NCBI GenBank assembly: GCA_029859485.1
Contig: JAOUDB010000110.1
Location: 1-7,582 of the forward strand
DNA length: 7,582 nucleotides
Source: Desulfuromonadales bacterium
GTDB taxonomy: Bacteria; Desulfobacterota; Desulfuromonadia; Desulfuromonadales; BM103
Reading direction: 5' to 3'
In this document: positions 1 through 7,046 of the stretch, piece by piece
Position numbering within the stretch: the first letter of the stretch is position 1
Layout of the letters: each line of letters starts with the position of its first letter
The notes under the pieces: generated by a model
Seen by the model: the letters and a program-made list of their open reading frames with translations, nothing else
The model's database searches: none
Told to the model about the DNA's origin: nothing
Program-made: the position numbers and the translations under genes

Positions 1-25
1 AAACAATTATCAAACCGAATCTATT

Positions 26-33
26 AAGGAGGA
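26..33 (+). promoter_or_regulatory. Strong Shine-Dalgarno site of dnaK
   Basis: AAGGAGGA lies 8 bases before the ATG at 42. This near-perfect anti-16S match supports that start and fits a highly expressed chaperone. No promoter or heat-shock operator can be judged because only 41 bases precede the gene; dnaK may be transcribed from an upstream gene such as grpE outside the window. Confidence 0.85.
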
Positions 34-41
34 TTCTTATC

Positions 42-1949
42 ATGAGTAAAGTTATTGGTATCGACCTGGGAACAACAAATTCCTGTGTCTCCGTTATGGA
101 AGGTGGCGAGCCTGTGGTTATCGCCAACGCTGAAGGAACTCGCACGACCCCCTCGATGGTAGCTTTTTCCGAGAGCGGTGAGCGGCTTGTTGGACAGCAG
201 GCAAAGCGCCAGGCTGTCACCAACCCGGAAAACACTCTCTTCGCCATCAAGCGCCTGATCGGCCGCAAATTTGATTCGGATGCGGTTAGAAAAGACATTG
301 AAATCAGTCCTTTCAAGATTATTAAAGCTGACAACGGCGACGCCTGGGTTGAAGTGCGCGGCAAGCAGTACAGCGCTCCTGAAATCTCAGCCATGATCCT
401 GCAGAAGATGAAGCAAACTGCCGAAGACTACCTGGGTGAGACGGTCACCGATGCAGTCGTCACCGTACCGGCCTACTTTAACGACTCCCAGCGGCAGGCC
501 ACCAAGGACGCCGGCAAAATTTCCGGTCTGAACGTTTTGCGTATCATCAACGAGCCCACCGCTGCGGCTCTGGCTTACGGCCTCGACAAGAAGGAAGAAG
601 AGAAGATTGCCGTATTCGACCTCGGTGGCGGCACCTTCGATATCTCCATCCTCGAACTCGGCGACGGCGTTTTTGAAGTTAAATCGACCAACGGCGACAC
701 CTTCCTCGGTGGTGAGGACTTCGACCAGTTGATCATCGACTACGTCGCAGATGAATTCAAAAAAGATCAGGGCATCGACCTGCGCGGCGACAAGATGGCT
801 TTGCAGCGTCTCAAGGAAGGTTCCGAAAAGGCCAAGTGTGAGCTCTCCTCTTCCATGGAGACTGACATCAACCTGCCCTTTATCACAGCAGACGCTTCTG
901 GTCCCAAGCACCTCAACATCAAGTTGACCCGTGCCAAGCTCGAAAGCATCTGCAGCTCCCTGCTCAACAAGTTAACCGGCCCCTGTAAAACCGCGATCAA
1001 GGACGCTGGCCTCTCTGCTTCCGATATTGACGACGTCATCCTGGTCGGCGGCATGACCCGTATGCCAGCCGTACAAGCGAAGGTTAAGGAAATCTTCGGC
1101 AAGGAGCCTAACAAGGGTGTCAACCCTGATGAAGTCGTTGCCATCGGCGCCGCAATTCAGGGCGGTGTTCTCAAGGGCGACGTCAAAGACGTTCTGCTCC
1201 TCGACGTTACTCCGCTTTCACTCGGTATCGAGACTCTCGGCAGCGTCATGACCAAGCTGATCGATAAGAACACCACGATCCCCTGCAAGAAAAGCCAGGT
1301 TTTCTCCACGGCTGCTGACAACCAGCCGGCAGTTTCCGTACATGTTCTGCAGGGCGAGCGTGAGATGGCCAACGACAACAAGACGATCGGTCGTTTTGAG
1401 TTGACCGACATTCCACCGGCACCTCGCGGCGTACCTCAGGTTGAAGTCACCTTCGACATTGATGCCAACGGCATCCTCAACGTTGGCGCCAAAGACCTCG
1501 GCACCGGCAAAGAGCAGTCGATCGTCATCACCGCCTCATCTGGCCTTTCCGATGATGAGATCGAAAAGATGGTCAAGGACGCTGAGCTGCACGCTTCTGA
1601 AGACCAGCAGAAACGTGCAATGATCGAAGCCCGCAACCAAGCTGACGGTCTCGTCTACACCACGGACAAAGCCCTTAAAGAGCATGGCGACAAGGTTGAC
1701 GAAGAGACCAAAAAGGGTATTGAAACTGCCCTCGAGGAGCTCAAGACCGCCATGGAAGGTGAAGATTCTGAAGCGATCAAAAGCAAAACCGAAGCTTTGG
1801 CAACAGCCTCGCAGAAGCTGGGCGAGGTCATGTACAAGCAGGCCCAGAGTGAAGCGGAAGCCGGCGACGCAAGTGCTGAAAGCGACGAGCAGCAGGACGA
1901 TGTAGTCGACGCAGAGTTCGAAGAAGTCGACGACGAAAAGAAAGAATAA
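42..1949 (+). CDS. dnaK: Molecular chaperone DnaK (Hsp70)
   Basis: Cytoplasmic Hsp70 chaperone that binds exposed hydrophobic peptide segments in an ATP-controlled cycle, with DnaJ stimulating ATP hydrolysis and GrpE exchanging nucleotide. The 635 residues match the usual bacterial length. Seen in the sequence: the N-terminal phosphate loop GIDLGTTNS (residues 6-14), [13 protein letters not shown] (142-153), the second phosphate loop DLGGGTFD (193-200) and the adenosine-site region VGGMTRMP (335-342). These are followed by the interdomain linker [15 protein letters not shown] (384-398), the beta substrate-binding domain (about 390-500), a helical lid (about 501-600) and an acidic disordered tail. 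The tail ends with [15 protein letters not shown], so an EEVD-like motif sits just inside the C-terminus. The start is fixed by the strong ribosome site and the canonical [14 protein letters not shown] beginning. dnaJ follows 125 bases downstream. All key motifs are intact and the identification is near certain. Confidence 0.99.
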   Translation: MSKVIGIDLGTTNSCVSVMEGGEPVVIANAEGTRTTPSMVAFSESGERLVGQQAKRQAVTNPENTLFAIKRLIGRKFDSDAVRKDIEISPFKIIKADNGDAWVEVRGKQYSAPEISAMILQKMKQTAEDYLGETVTDAVVTVPAYFNDSQRQATKDAGKISGLNVLRIINEPTAAALAYGLDKKEEEKIAVFDLGGGTFDISILELGDGVFEVKSTNGDTFLGGEDFDQLIIDYVADEFKKDQGIDLRGDKMALQRLKEGSEKAKCELSSSMETDINLPFITADASGPKHLNIKLTRAKLESICSSLLNKLTGPCKTAIKDAGLSASDIDDVILVGGMTRMPAVQAKVKEIFGKEPNKGVNPDEVVAIGAAIQGGVLKGDVKDVLLLDVTPLSLGIETLGSVMTKLIDKNTTIPCKKSQVFSTAADNQPAVSVHVLQGEREMANDNKTIGRFELTDIPPAPRGVPQVEVTFDIDANGILNVGAKDLGTGKEQSIVITASSGLSDDEIEKMVKDAELHASEDQQKRAMIEARNQADGLVYTTDKALKEHGDKVDEETKKGIETALEELKTAMEGEDSEAIKSKTEALATASQKLGEVMYKQAQSEAEAGDASAESDEQQDDVVDAEFEEVDDEKKE

Positions 1950-1969
1950 ACCAGCAACAGGAACAGATC

Positions 1970-2030
1970 AGGCCAGAGCCTCGGGTGAGCAATATATGCT
2001 CTCCTTGAGCCTCTGGCCTTTCCCTGTTTT
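1970..2030 (+). terminator. Imperfect hairpin between dnaK and dnaJ, terminator or attenuator
   Basis: A 9-bp perfect outer stem (1970-1978 AGGCCAGAG with 2011-2019 CTCTGGCCT) is extended inward by a CTC/GAG pairing. An inner GAGCA/TGCTC stem (1987-1991 with 1997-2001) closes on a loop of about 5 bases. The 3' side runs into TTCCCTGTTTT, a T-rich but interrupted tail. It could lower transcription into dnaJ, so that DnaK outnumbers DnaJ, or protect the dnaK message. The structure is visible; its activity is inferred. No clear promoter was seen between it and dnaJ. Confidence 0.55.
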
Positions 2031-2062
2031 ACCAGTGGACAGGTCGGGTTCGCTTTCGCCGC

Positions 2063-2067
2063 AAGGA
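2063..2067 (+). promoter_or_regulatory. Ribosome binding site selecting the TTG start of dnaJ
   Basis: AAGGA lies 7 bases upstream of TTG at 2075. With the conserved [11 protein letters not shown]-terminus encoded directly from that TTG, this decides a non-ATG start for dnaJ. Confidence 0.75.
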
Positions 2068-2074
2068 TACTATT

Positions 2075-3193
2075 TTGGCCAAACGTGATTATTACGAAAT
2101 ACTTAAAGTTAACCAGAACGCCAGTGACACCGAGATCAAAAAAGCTTATCGCAAGCTGGCCCTGAAATGTCATCCCGACAAAAATCCCGGCGATAAAGAG
2201 GCGGAAGAACGCTTCAAGGAACTTTCCGAAGCCTATGCGGTTCTCTCTGACGGACAGAAGCGCGCCCTTTACGATCAATACGGCCATGCCGGAGTTGACC
2301 AGCAAAGCGGAGGCTTTTCCTCCGGAGGCTTCGGCGGGGCCCCTTTCGAAGACATCTTTGGCGACATCTTCGGTGACATCTTCGGTGGTGGTGGAGGCGG
2401 TAGTCGTCGCGGCGGCGGCAGGCGTGGGGATGACCTGCGTTACAATTTGACGATCAACTTTGAAGAGGCCGCTTTTGGACTCGAAACTAAAATCCAGGTG
2501 CCGCGGCATCAACCGTGTGAGACCTGCGATGGCTCGGGTGCCAAGCCAGGCACCAGCGCCGAAACCTGCAGAACCTGCTCCGGCAACGGACAGGTGCGCT
2601 TCCAGCAGGGCTTCTTTTCTCTGACCCGCACCTGCCCCGACTGCAACGGCGAGGGCAAAAGAATCTCCGAACCCTGTAAAGACTGCCGTGGCACAGGTTT
2701 AACCCGCGGACAAAAGACACTTTCCCTGAAAATCCCACCCGGTGTAGAATCGGGCATTCGTCTCAAGATGAATGGTGAGGGTGAACCTGGGGCCAAGGGT
2801 GGCCCAGCCGGCGATCTTTATGTCGTCATTACGGTTAAGGACCACCCGATCTTCCATCGGGAAGGCAACGACCTGATTTGCGAGATTCCGATTTCCTTTC
2901 CACAGGCCGCACTCGGCTGTGAACTGCAGGCGCCAACGTTGGAGGGTAAGGTCAAACTCAAGGTTCCGGCCGGCACCCAGAGCGGCAAAATTTTTAAATT
3001 GGCTGGCAAGGGGATACCGGTTCTGCAGGGCTATGGCCGTGGTGATGAGCTCGTCATCGTACGAGTAGAGACACCCACCAGCCTGACTTCTCGCCAAAAG
3101 GAACTGCTCAGCGAATTTGCCAGGGAAGCCGGTGAAGACATTCATCCTATGGGGAAAAGCTTTTTCGACAAGGTTAAGGAGTTGTTCGACTAA
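2075..3193 (+). CDS. dnaJ: Chaperone protein DnaJ (type I Hsp40)
   Basis: Co-chaperone that delivers unfolded substrates to DnaK and triggers its ATPase; cytoplasmic. The 372 residues match type I DnaJ. In order: the J domain (about 4-70) with the HPD motif at residues 33-35; a Gly/Phe-rich linker (about 78-118) carrying [17 protein letters not shown]; a zinc-binding cysteine-rich domain with four CxxCxGxG units (CETCDGSG 148-155, CRTCSGNG 165-172, CPDCNGEG 187-194, CKDCRGTG 201-208); then the two C-terminal beta domains and dimerisation end. The start is TTG, supported by AAGGA 7 bases upstream and by the canonical [10 protein letters not shown] beginning. The stop overlaps the next ATG as TAATG, so the downstream gene is probably translationally coupled. 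All functional motifs are intact. Confidence 0.98.
   Translation: MAKRDYYEILKVNQNASDTEIKKAYRKLALKCHPDKNPGDKEAEERFKELSEAYAVLSDGQKRALYDQYGHAGVDQQSGGFSSGGFGGAPFEDIFGDIFGDIFGGGGGGSRRGGGRRGDDLRYNLTINFEEAAFGLETKIQVPRHQPCETCDGSGAKPGTSAETCRTCSGNGQVRFQQGFFSLTRTCPDCNGEGKRISEPCKDCRGTGLTRGQKTLSLKIPPGVESGIRLKMNGEGEPGAKGGPAGDLYVVITVKDHPIFHREGNDLICEIPISFPQAALGCELQAPTLEGKVKLKVPAGTQSGKIFKLAGKGIPVLQGYGRGDELVIVRVETPTSLTSRQKELLSEFAREAGEDIHPMGKSFFDKVKELFD
2351..2386 (+). repeat. Three in-frame 12-bp tandem repeats in the dnaJ G/F linker
   Basis: Three head-to-tail copies of GACATCTT(T/C)GG(C/T) at 2351-2362, 2363-2374 and 2375-2386 encode DIFG three times. The last two copies are identical. DIF-type motifs in this linker are known in DnaJ proteins to influence DnaK cycling. 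The in-frame 12-base unit could change copy number by slippage without breaking the gene. Confidence 0.8.
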
Positions 3194-5082
3194 TGCGCCT
3201 TAAGATCATCAGCCTTTTTATGCTTGCGTTCTTGTCTGTCAATGTATCGAATACGCTGGCACAACAATCCCTTGAAGAGACTGCCACGCGGGCAGAGATC
3301 TCCATGCAAAGGGCTGTGGATCATTACCAGGCCGGCCTGCTCAATGAAGCCGCCGGACTGCTACGTGGTTTCGTGGTCAGCCACCCCGATTCCAGTTTGA
3401 TTGATCAGGCCTACTATTATCTGGCCAGCATCCATAATGAACAAGGAGACCCCGCTACAGCGATCGGCTATCTTGACAAGATATCAGCAGAGAGCCAAAG
3501 CCCCTCTACCATCCTGTTACAGAGCGAACTGCTCCTGCAAATGGGCGATGCAACGGGCGCAGTGGATCAGCTCCTGCAACTGGAAACGCAGAAGCTGGAT
3601 TTGCCTGAACGTCAAGCGCGCTACCTGAGCCTAGCTGAAGGGCTTGCCATTCTGGAAGAGCCTCAAAAAGCACTTTACTTCTATCAACAGGCCCTGGTGG
3701 TTGAAGGTGCCGAGACACCCCGCGACGTTCTGGCTCGTATCTACACCCTGCTGAGTGCGCGCTTCAACGAAGCTGACCTGGCCGAAGCCGCCTTCATGTA
3801 TCACAACAAACCCGTTGCTTACCTGGCTATGTTGCAGCTTGGCTGGAGAGCTCTCTCAGCCGGCCAGAAAGAACTGGCGCAGGAGTGGGTTTCTGCCGCA
3901 ATGATGGCACCAGCCGGCTTCGCCTATCACGAAGAAGCCCTGGCCTTGCAATCGCAGCTCTCCGACCCAACCCAATTTCAACGTGCTATAGGTGTCCTGC
4001 TCCCCCTGAGCGGACGCTACACTGCATTCGGCAAACGTGTTCAACGCGGCATGGAGTTGGCCCTGGAAACTTTCCGTCCACAGATTCCGGTGCGCTTTAT
4101 TTTCCGTGACACGACGGGTGATGAAACGGTTGCCGCGCAACAGGTCGCAGAACTGGCCATCAGTGACCGTGTTCTGGGCATTGCCGGGCCACTGGTCGGT
4201 AATGCAGCCCAGGGAGCCACAAGAAGGGCTCACCAGGAGCGGACCCCCCTCCTGACCATGTCGCAAAAAGAAGGTCTGGCCGCCTCCAGTCTTTACACCT
4301 TTCGCAACTCACTGACACCGCAACTACAGGTCCGTGCGCTGCTTGATTACGCCATGGGAGAACGTAACTTCTATCAATTCGGCATTATGAGTCCACAAAC
4401 CCGGCAGGGCGAGCAGCTTGCCGAACTTTTCCGTGCAGAGGTGTTACGTCGCGGAGGAGAAGTCATTGCAGAAGAGAGCTACCTCACCGACCAGACCGAC
4501 TTCCGGTATCAGGTCAGGTCTCTGCGTGGACTCGACCCAAACGCTCCGGATGAAGAAGAGCCACCAACAGATCCAAACCACCCTGACTTCGTCGGAAAAG
4601 AAGAGGAGCCTCCGCCCTTTGAAGCCCTCTTTGTTCCTGACTACGCGGACCGCATCAGCCTGATCGCACCACAATTGGCTTTTTATGGTCTAGAGGACAT
4701 CCAACTACTCGGCACCAACGGCTGGAACGACGCTGAACTCCCTAAACTGGCCCGCCAGTTTGTCGAAGGCGCGGTCTTTACCGATGGTTTTTTCCGCCAC
4801 AGCAGCTATCCCTTCATCCAGGAATTTGTCGAGCTTTACTTTAATCGTTACCAAGAAGAACCGACGATCCTGGAAGCACAGGGTTATGACACCGCCGGGA
4901 TTCTGCTGACCCTGCTCGACAATCCGCAACTGCAAAGTCGCGAGGATCTGCGCCGTGCCCTGGCGCAGCTGCAGAATTACCCGGGAGTCACCGGGGCAAC
5001 CCGCTTTGACTTTATTGGCGAAGCTGACAAGGTCCTCTTCCTGCTGCAGGTGCAAAACGGCACGATTGTTCAAATCAATTAG
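3193..5082 (+). CDS. Secreted TPR plus periplasmic-binding-domain protein, LpoA/penicillin-binding-protein-activator-like
   Basis: Probably a periplasmic protein of 629 residues. Residues 1-23 form a signal peptide (MRLK, hydrophobic core, cleavage likely after NTLA). There is no lipobox cysteine, unlike E. coli LpoA. Residues about 30-255 are alpha-helical with TPR-like repeats, for example QAYYYLASIHNEQGDPATAI and KALYFYQQALVV. From about 265 (IGVLLPLSGRYTAFGKRVQRG) to the end it matches a type I periplasmic-binding fold of the branched-chain amino-acid receptor / LpoA type. A proline- and acid-rich insertion occupies residues about 449-476. The TPR-plus-binding-fold architecture is that of LpoA, the outer-membrane activator of peptidoglycan synthase PBP1A, so a cell-wall role is a reasonable guess. 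A ligand-binding receptor without a transporter is the alternative. Its ATG overlaps the dnaJ stop (TAATG), implying coupled translation. A strong hairpin follows. Domain calls are firm; function is inferred. Confidence 0.85.
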   Translation: MRLKIISLFMLAFLSVNVSNTLAQQSLEETATRAEISMQRAVDHYQAGLLNEAAGLLRGFVVSHPDSSLIDQAYYYLASIHNEQGDPATAIGYLDKISAESQSPSTILLQSELLLQMGDATGAVDQLLQLETQKLDLPERQARYLSLAEGLAILEEPQKALYFYQQALVVEGAETPRDVLARIYTLLSARFNEADLAEAAFMYHNKPVAYLAMLQLGWRALSAGQKELAQEWVSAAMMAPAGFAYHEEALALQSQLSDPTQFQRAIGVLLPLSGRYTAFGKRVQRGMELALETFRPQIPVRFIFRDTTGDETVAAQQVAELAISDRVLGIAGPLVGNAAQGATRRAHQERTPLLTMSQKEGLAASSLYTFRNSLTPQLQVRALLDYAMGERNFYQFGIMSPQTRQGEQLAELFRAEVLRRGGEVIAEESYLTDQTDFRYQVRSLRGLDPNAPDEEEPPTDPNHPDFVGKEEEPPPFEALFVPDYADRISLIAPQLAFYGLEDIQLLGTNGWNDAELPKLARQFVEGAVFTDGFFRHSSYPFIQEFVELYFNRYQEEPTILEAQGYDTAGILLTLLDNPQLQSREDLRRALAQLQNYPGVTGATRFDFIGEADKVLFLLQVQNGTIVQIN

Positions 5083-5100
5083 TACAAACCTTCCAGACTG

Positions 5101-5143
5101 AAGAAGACAGCCCCGTGAGTTTTTCTCACGGGGCTGTCTTCTT
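5101..5143 (+). terminator. Perfect 19-bp hairpin ending the dnaJ / envelope-protein unit
   Basis: Positions 5101-5119 are exactly complementary to 5125-5143 around a TTTTT loop (5120-5124), with a GC-rich core GACAGCCCCGTGAG. It begins 18 bases after the stop of the upstream gene, where an intrinsic terminator is expected. No long T-run follows the stem: the 3' arm itself ends CTTCTT, and TTTGATTTTT comes about 10 bases later. The exact release point is therefore uncertain, and mRNA 3'-end protection is an alternative role. Confidence 0.8.
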
Positions 5144-5224
5144 ATGAACACCTTTGATTTTTAACCAGAAAGTGCGCTATGCTTCGCAGGTTTCCTCTAC
5201 CCATTCAAATAGTGGCTATAATTA

Positions 5225-5617
5225 ATGAGATGGCATAATAAAACCCTTCCGTCGATGCTCCTATCTTGTCTTTTTCTGCTAATACTGGCCCAGCCAGCTT
5301 GCGCCCGCGCCTTGCTTGGTGTCAGCCTCTCGCAAGAAAGTAGACAAAAATCTGCGAATCACCCCGATTTAGACAAACAGCTCGACCGTGCTTTTGGTGA
5401 GAAGGTTGTGGTGCACAATTATAGCGACCAGACAACCTTGCTCAGCATGCTGATGCAATTCAACAAATTGGACGCAGCCCTGATCTCGCAGGAAACATAC
5501 AACCAGCAACCCAAGGGAAAGCTCATCGCACTTGCAACACTGCAAATATCAAACGAATCAGAACAAGCAAAGATGGTCTTGGCGGCACGAGAAAACTTGG
5601 CCAGCGGATTGAGATGA
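5225..5617 (+). CDS. Signal-peptide protein, probably the truncated 5' part of a PhnD-like binding-protein gene
   Basis: 130 codons. Residues 1-29 form a signal peptide with a strongly hydrophobic core (MLLSCLFLLILA) and likely cleavage after ACARA. The mature part (LLGVSLSQES, VVVHNYSDQTTLLSMLMQFNKLDAALIS, GKLIALATL) resembles the first lobe of phosphate/phosphonate (PhnD-like) substrate-binding proteins: helix-strand spacing, then 'DAALIS' followed by 'LIALATL'. The ORF stops at TGA 5615-5617 just after AARENLASG, while plausible continuation appears immediately in another frame, so it is probably disrupted by frameshift. It is also shorter than a full PhnD protein and seems to lack most of the second lobe. 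The ATG at 5225 has no good ribosome site; the ATG at 5255 would also leave a signal peptide. A TATAAT at 5217-5222 sits too close to serve the first ATG and lacks a clear -35. Family assignment is tentative. Confidence 0.5.
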   Translation: MRWHNKTLPSMLLSCLFLLILAQPACARALLGVSLSQESRQKSANHPDLDKQLDRAFGEKVVVHNYSDQTTLLSMLMQFNKLDAALISQETYNQQPKGKLIALATLQISNESEQAKMVLAARENLASGLR

Positions 5618-5861
5618 AGAGCTCGTTCAGGGGTATCAGGAGCGCCTTCTGAGCACGGATGGACTCGATCTACTTGAACAATACGCAACACGGTTTCGAG
5701 TTGATTAACATCCCTACAGGATCGATGACACTCTAGAGTACGACAAATTATACCAATGCAGAGGACTTGCTCTACAATCAGGGGAACATCGGGGGAACTT
5801 CCGAGCGGCTGAACTCAACAGGAGCAATAAATATTGTTCCACTTACTTGAACATCTCCTAG
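5618..5861 (+). pseudogene. Out-of-frame 3' remnants of the PhnD-like gene
   Basis: Directly after the premature stop, coherent protein segments continue but switch frame. Codons from 5613 (frame of 5622) read DEELVQGYQERLLSTDGLDL and then LEQY, which fits a helix pair near the end of PhnD-like proteins. From 5689 a second frame reads HGFELINIP. From 5715 the frame changes back and reads YRIDDTLEYDKLYQC. Read together they make a sensible C-terminal end, which means at least three frame changes. After about 5760 it is unclear which frame is ancestral: one closes with TAG at 5859-5861, another with TGA at 5848-5850. The decay, the missing second-lobe sequence and the weak initiation signals suggest a dying gene. 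Sequencing error cannot be excluded, but several independent errors within about 150 bases would be unusual. Confidence 0.6.
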
Positions 5862-5873
5862 AATAGAGATTTT

Positions 5874-6647
5874 ATGCGCTTCAATCCTACATATTTGTGC
5901 ACACTCCTGATCACTTTCCTCTGCTCCTGCGCGACACTTGATGAGCAACCTGCTATTCCTAATTTAGGCACTGCAGAAGACCAGACAGGCATCGCCGGTC
6001 AGGTCACTGACAACACCAACTCATCCGCAACCGGAGCCTACGTATACGCCTACCGAAACATGCGCAGCAGCCTGCGAGGCCCAGCCGATTTTGAGGCGCA
6101 GGTCGACAAAGGTGGTCACTATTTTATGGACCTTGTCGAAGGGGATTACTATTTGGTCGCGCGTATGCGTCAGTCTGGAGCAGACGCAGGGCCACCCAAG
6201 CCAGGTGATGCCTGGGCGCTGCCTGCAAGAAACCCGGTCACAGTCTATCCGGCCGAAGTCACAGTTGTTAATTTCAAGCTCCAGGGGGTCGCTCAACCAA
6301 TGTTGATGCGTGAAGGCACCCTGACCAGCGGCGAAACCGGCTTTAGCGGCCTGCTCGTCGACTCTGATAATAAGCCATTACCCGGTGCCTTTGTCATCGC
6401 ATACCCGGACAGCGCCTTCCAACACATGCCTGAGGCAACCTCACCTTCCGTCGGTGATGACGGCCGGTTTCAACTCTATGTCGAACGTCCCGGTCAGTGG
6501 TGTCTGGCTGCCCGAACCCGGACTCGCGGCCAACCGATCGCGGGCGAGCCCTATGGTAAATTGGGGCGACATGAATCGGGTTGCCGAAATGCTGTAATGG
6601 GCACGATTATTGACGTGGGCACGATTCGCCTGACCCCCTATAGATAG
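5874..6647 (+). CDS. Lipoprotein with two carboxypeptidase-regulatory-like repeats
   Basis: 257 residues, probably anchored in the outer membrane facing the periplasm. The N-terminus MRFNPTYLCTLLITFLCSCA is a lipoprotein signal peptide, with lipidation most likely at C19 (LCSC) and C17 as alternative. The A after C19 is not an inner-membrane retention residue. The mature protein contains two beta-sandwich repeats of about 100 residues, about 38-138 and 155-254. Each has the pattern G-x-V/L-x-D, then GA(Y/F)V-x-AY, then a G-x-(Y/F) strand, a PG/EG-x-(Y/W) turn, and a conserved ARxRxxG segment (ARMRQSG at 96-102, ARTRTRG at 213-219). This is the CarboxypepD_reg / transthyretin-like fold, often used for carbohydrate or protein contacts at the surface. 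No enzyme motif is seen. The ribosome site is weak. It follows the decayed gene by 12 bases and a tRNA lies 78 bases downstream. The specific function is unknown. Confidence 0.8.
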   Translation: MRFNPTYLCTLLITFLCSCATLDEQPAIPNLGTAEDQTGIAGQVTDNTNSSATGAYVYAYRNMRSSLRGPADFEAQVDKGGHYFMDLVEGDYYLVARMRQSGADAGPPKPGDAWALPARNPVTVYPAEVTVVNFKLQGVAQPMLMREGTLTSGETGFSGLLVDSDNKPLPGAFVIAYPDSAFQHMPEATSPSVGDDGRFQLYVERPGQWCLAARTRTRGQPIAGEPYGKLGRHESGCRNAVMGTIIDVGTIRLTPYR

Positions 6648-6684
6648 CTACAAAACCAAGTATTTTTTACCCCTGAGAAAAGCC

Positions 6685-6712
6685 TTTACAGAAAAGTATC
6701 CTTTAGTGTACT
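6685..6712 (+). promoter_or_regulatory. Possible sigma-70-like promoter of tRNA-Ser
   Basis: TTTACA (6685-6690) and TGTACT (6707-6712) are separated by 16 bases and placed so that transcription would begin a few bases before the tRNA at 6726. The -10 matches only 4 of 6 consensus bases. The same stretch forms an AAAAGTA/TACTTTT inverted repeat (6692-6698 with 6709-6715), which could instead be a weak terminator of the lipoprotein gene. Confidence 0.3.
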
Positions 6713-6725
6713 TTTCCTGTTCTGC

Positions 6726-6814
<89 letters not shown>

Positions 6815-6884
6815 ATTTAACAACAGACACGAATCACATCGTCATTTCTAGCTGCGACCTTGTCTTAATCGTATTTGCCGTCAG

Positions 6885-6994
6885 AAGTGACAGCCGGGTC
6901 CCGCGCAACGGACGGCCGTGAACTCCGTCAGGCCCGGAAGGGAGCAGCGGCAGCGGCCTCAGCCGTGTGCCGCGGGAGTGCCTGGCTGTCACTT
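6885..6994 (+). ncRNA. ffs: Small bacterial signal recognition particle RNA (4.5S type)
   Basis: RNA scaffold of the SRP that binds Ffh (SRP54) and FtsY to target nascent membrane proteins. The apical domain is recognisable: GTCAGG (6927-6932), a GGAA tetraloop (6936-6939) and AGCAG (6943-6947), the Ffh-binding symmetric and asymmetric internal loops, followed by the conserved TGTGCCG (6966-6972). The ends pair over about 11 bp (6885-6895 with 6984-6994, core AGTGACAGCC/GGCTGTCACT), giving a rod of about 110 bases without an Alu domain, as in the Gram-negative short form. The exact ends are estimated from the terminal stem. It lies between tRNA-Ser and dnaX. No clear promoter was found in 6814-6884, so it may be co-transcribed with the tRNA. 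Confidence 0.93.
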
Positions 6995-7046
6995 GTGCCG
7001 GCAAGTCGCCGGTTACGCTGTTCACCATCAGCCGAACTGAGAGACA

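Noticed and set aside
1655..2512. 285-codon minus-strand ORF across the dnaK end and dnaJ start
   Set aside because: It is low-complexity (Ser/Ala/Thr-rich), lies opposite two certain genes and spans their gap; it is a codon-bias shadow.
5217..5222. Perfect TATAAT before the 5225 ORF
   Set aside because: It ends two bases before the ATG and no suitable -35 lies 16-18 bases upstream, so a promoter for that start is not supported.
6998..7012. CCGGC/GCCGG hairpin after the SRP RNA
   Set aside because: A 5-bp stem without a following T-run is too weak to call a terminator.
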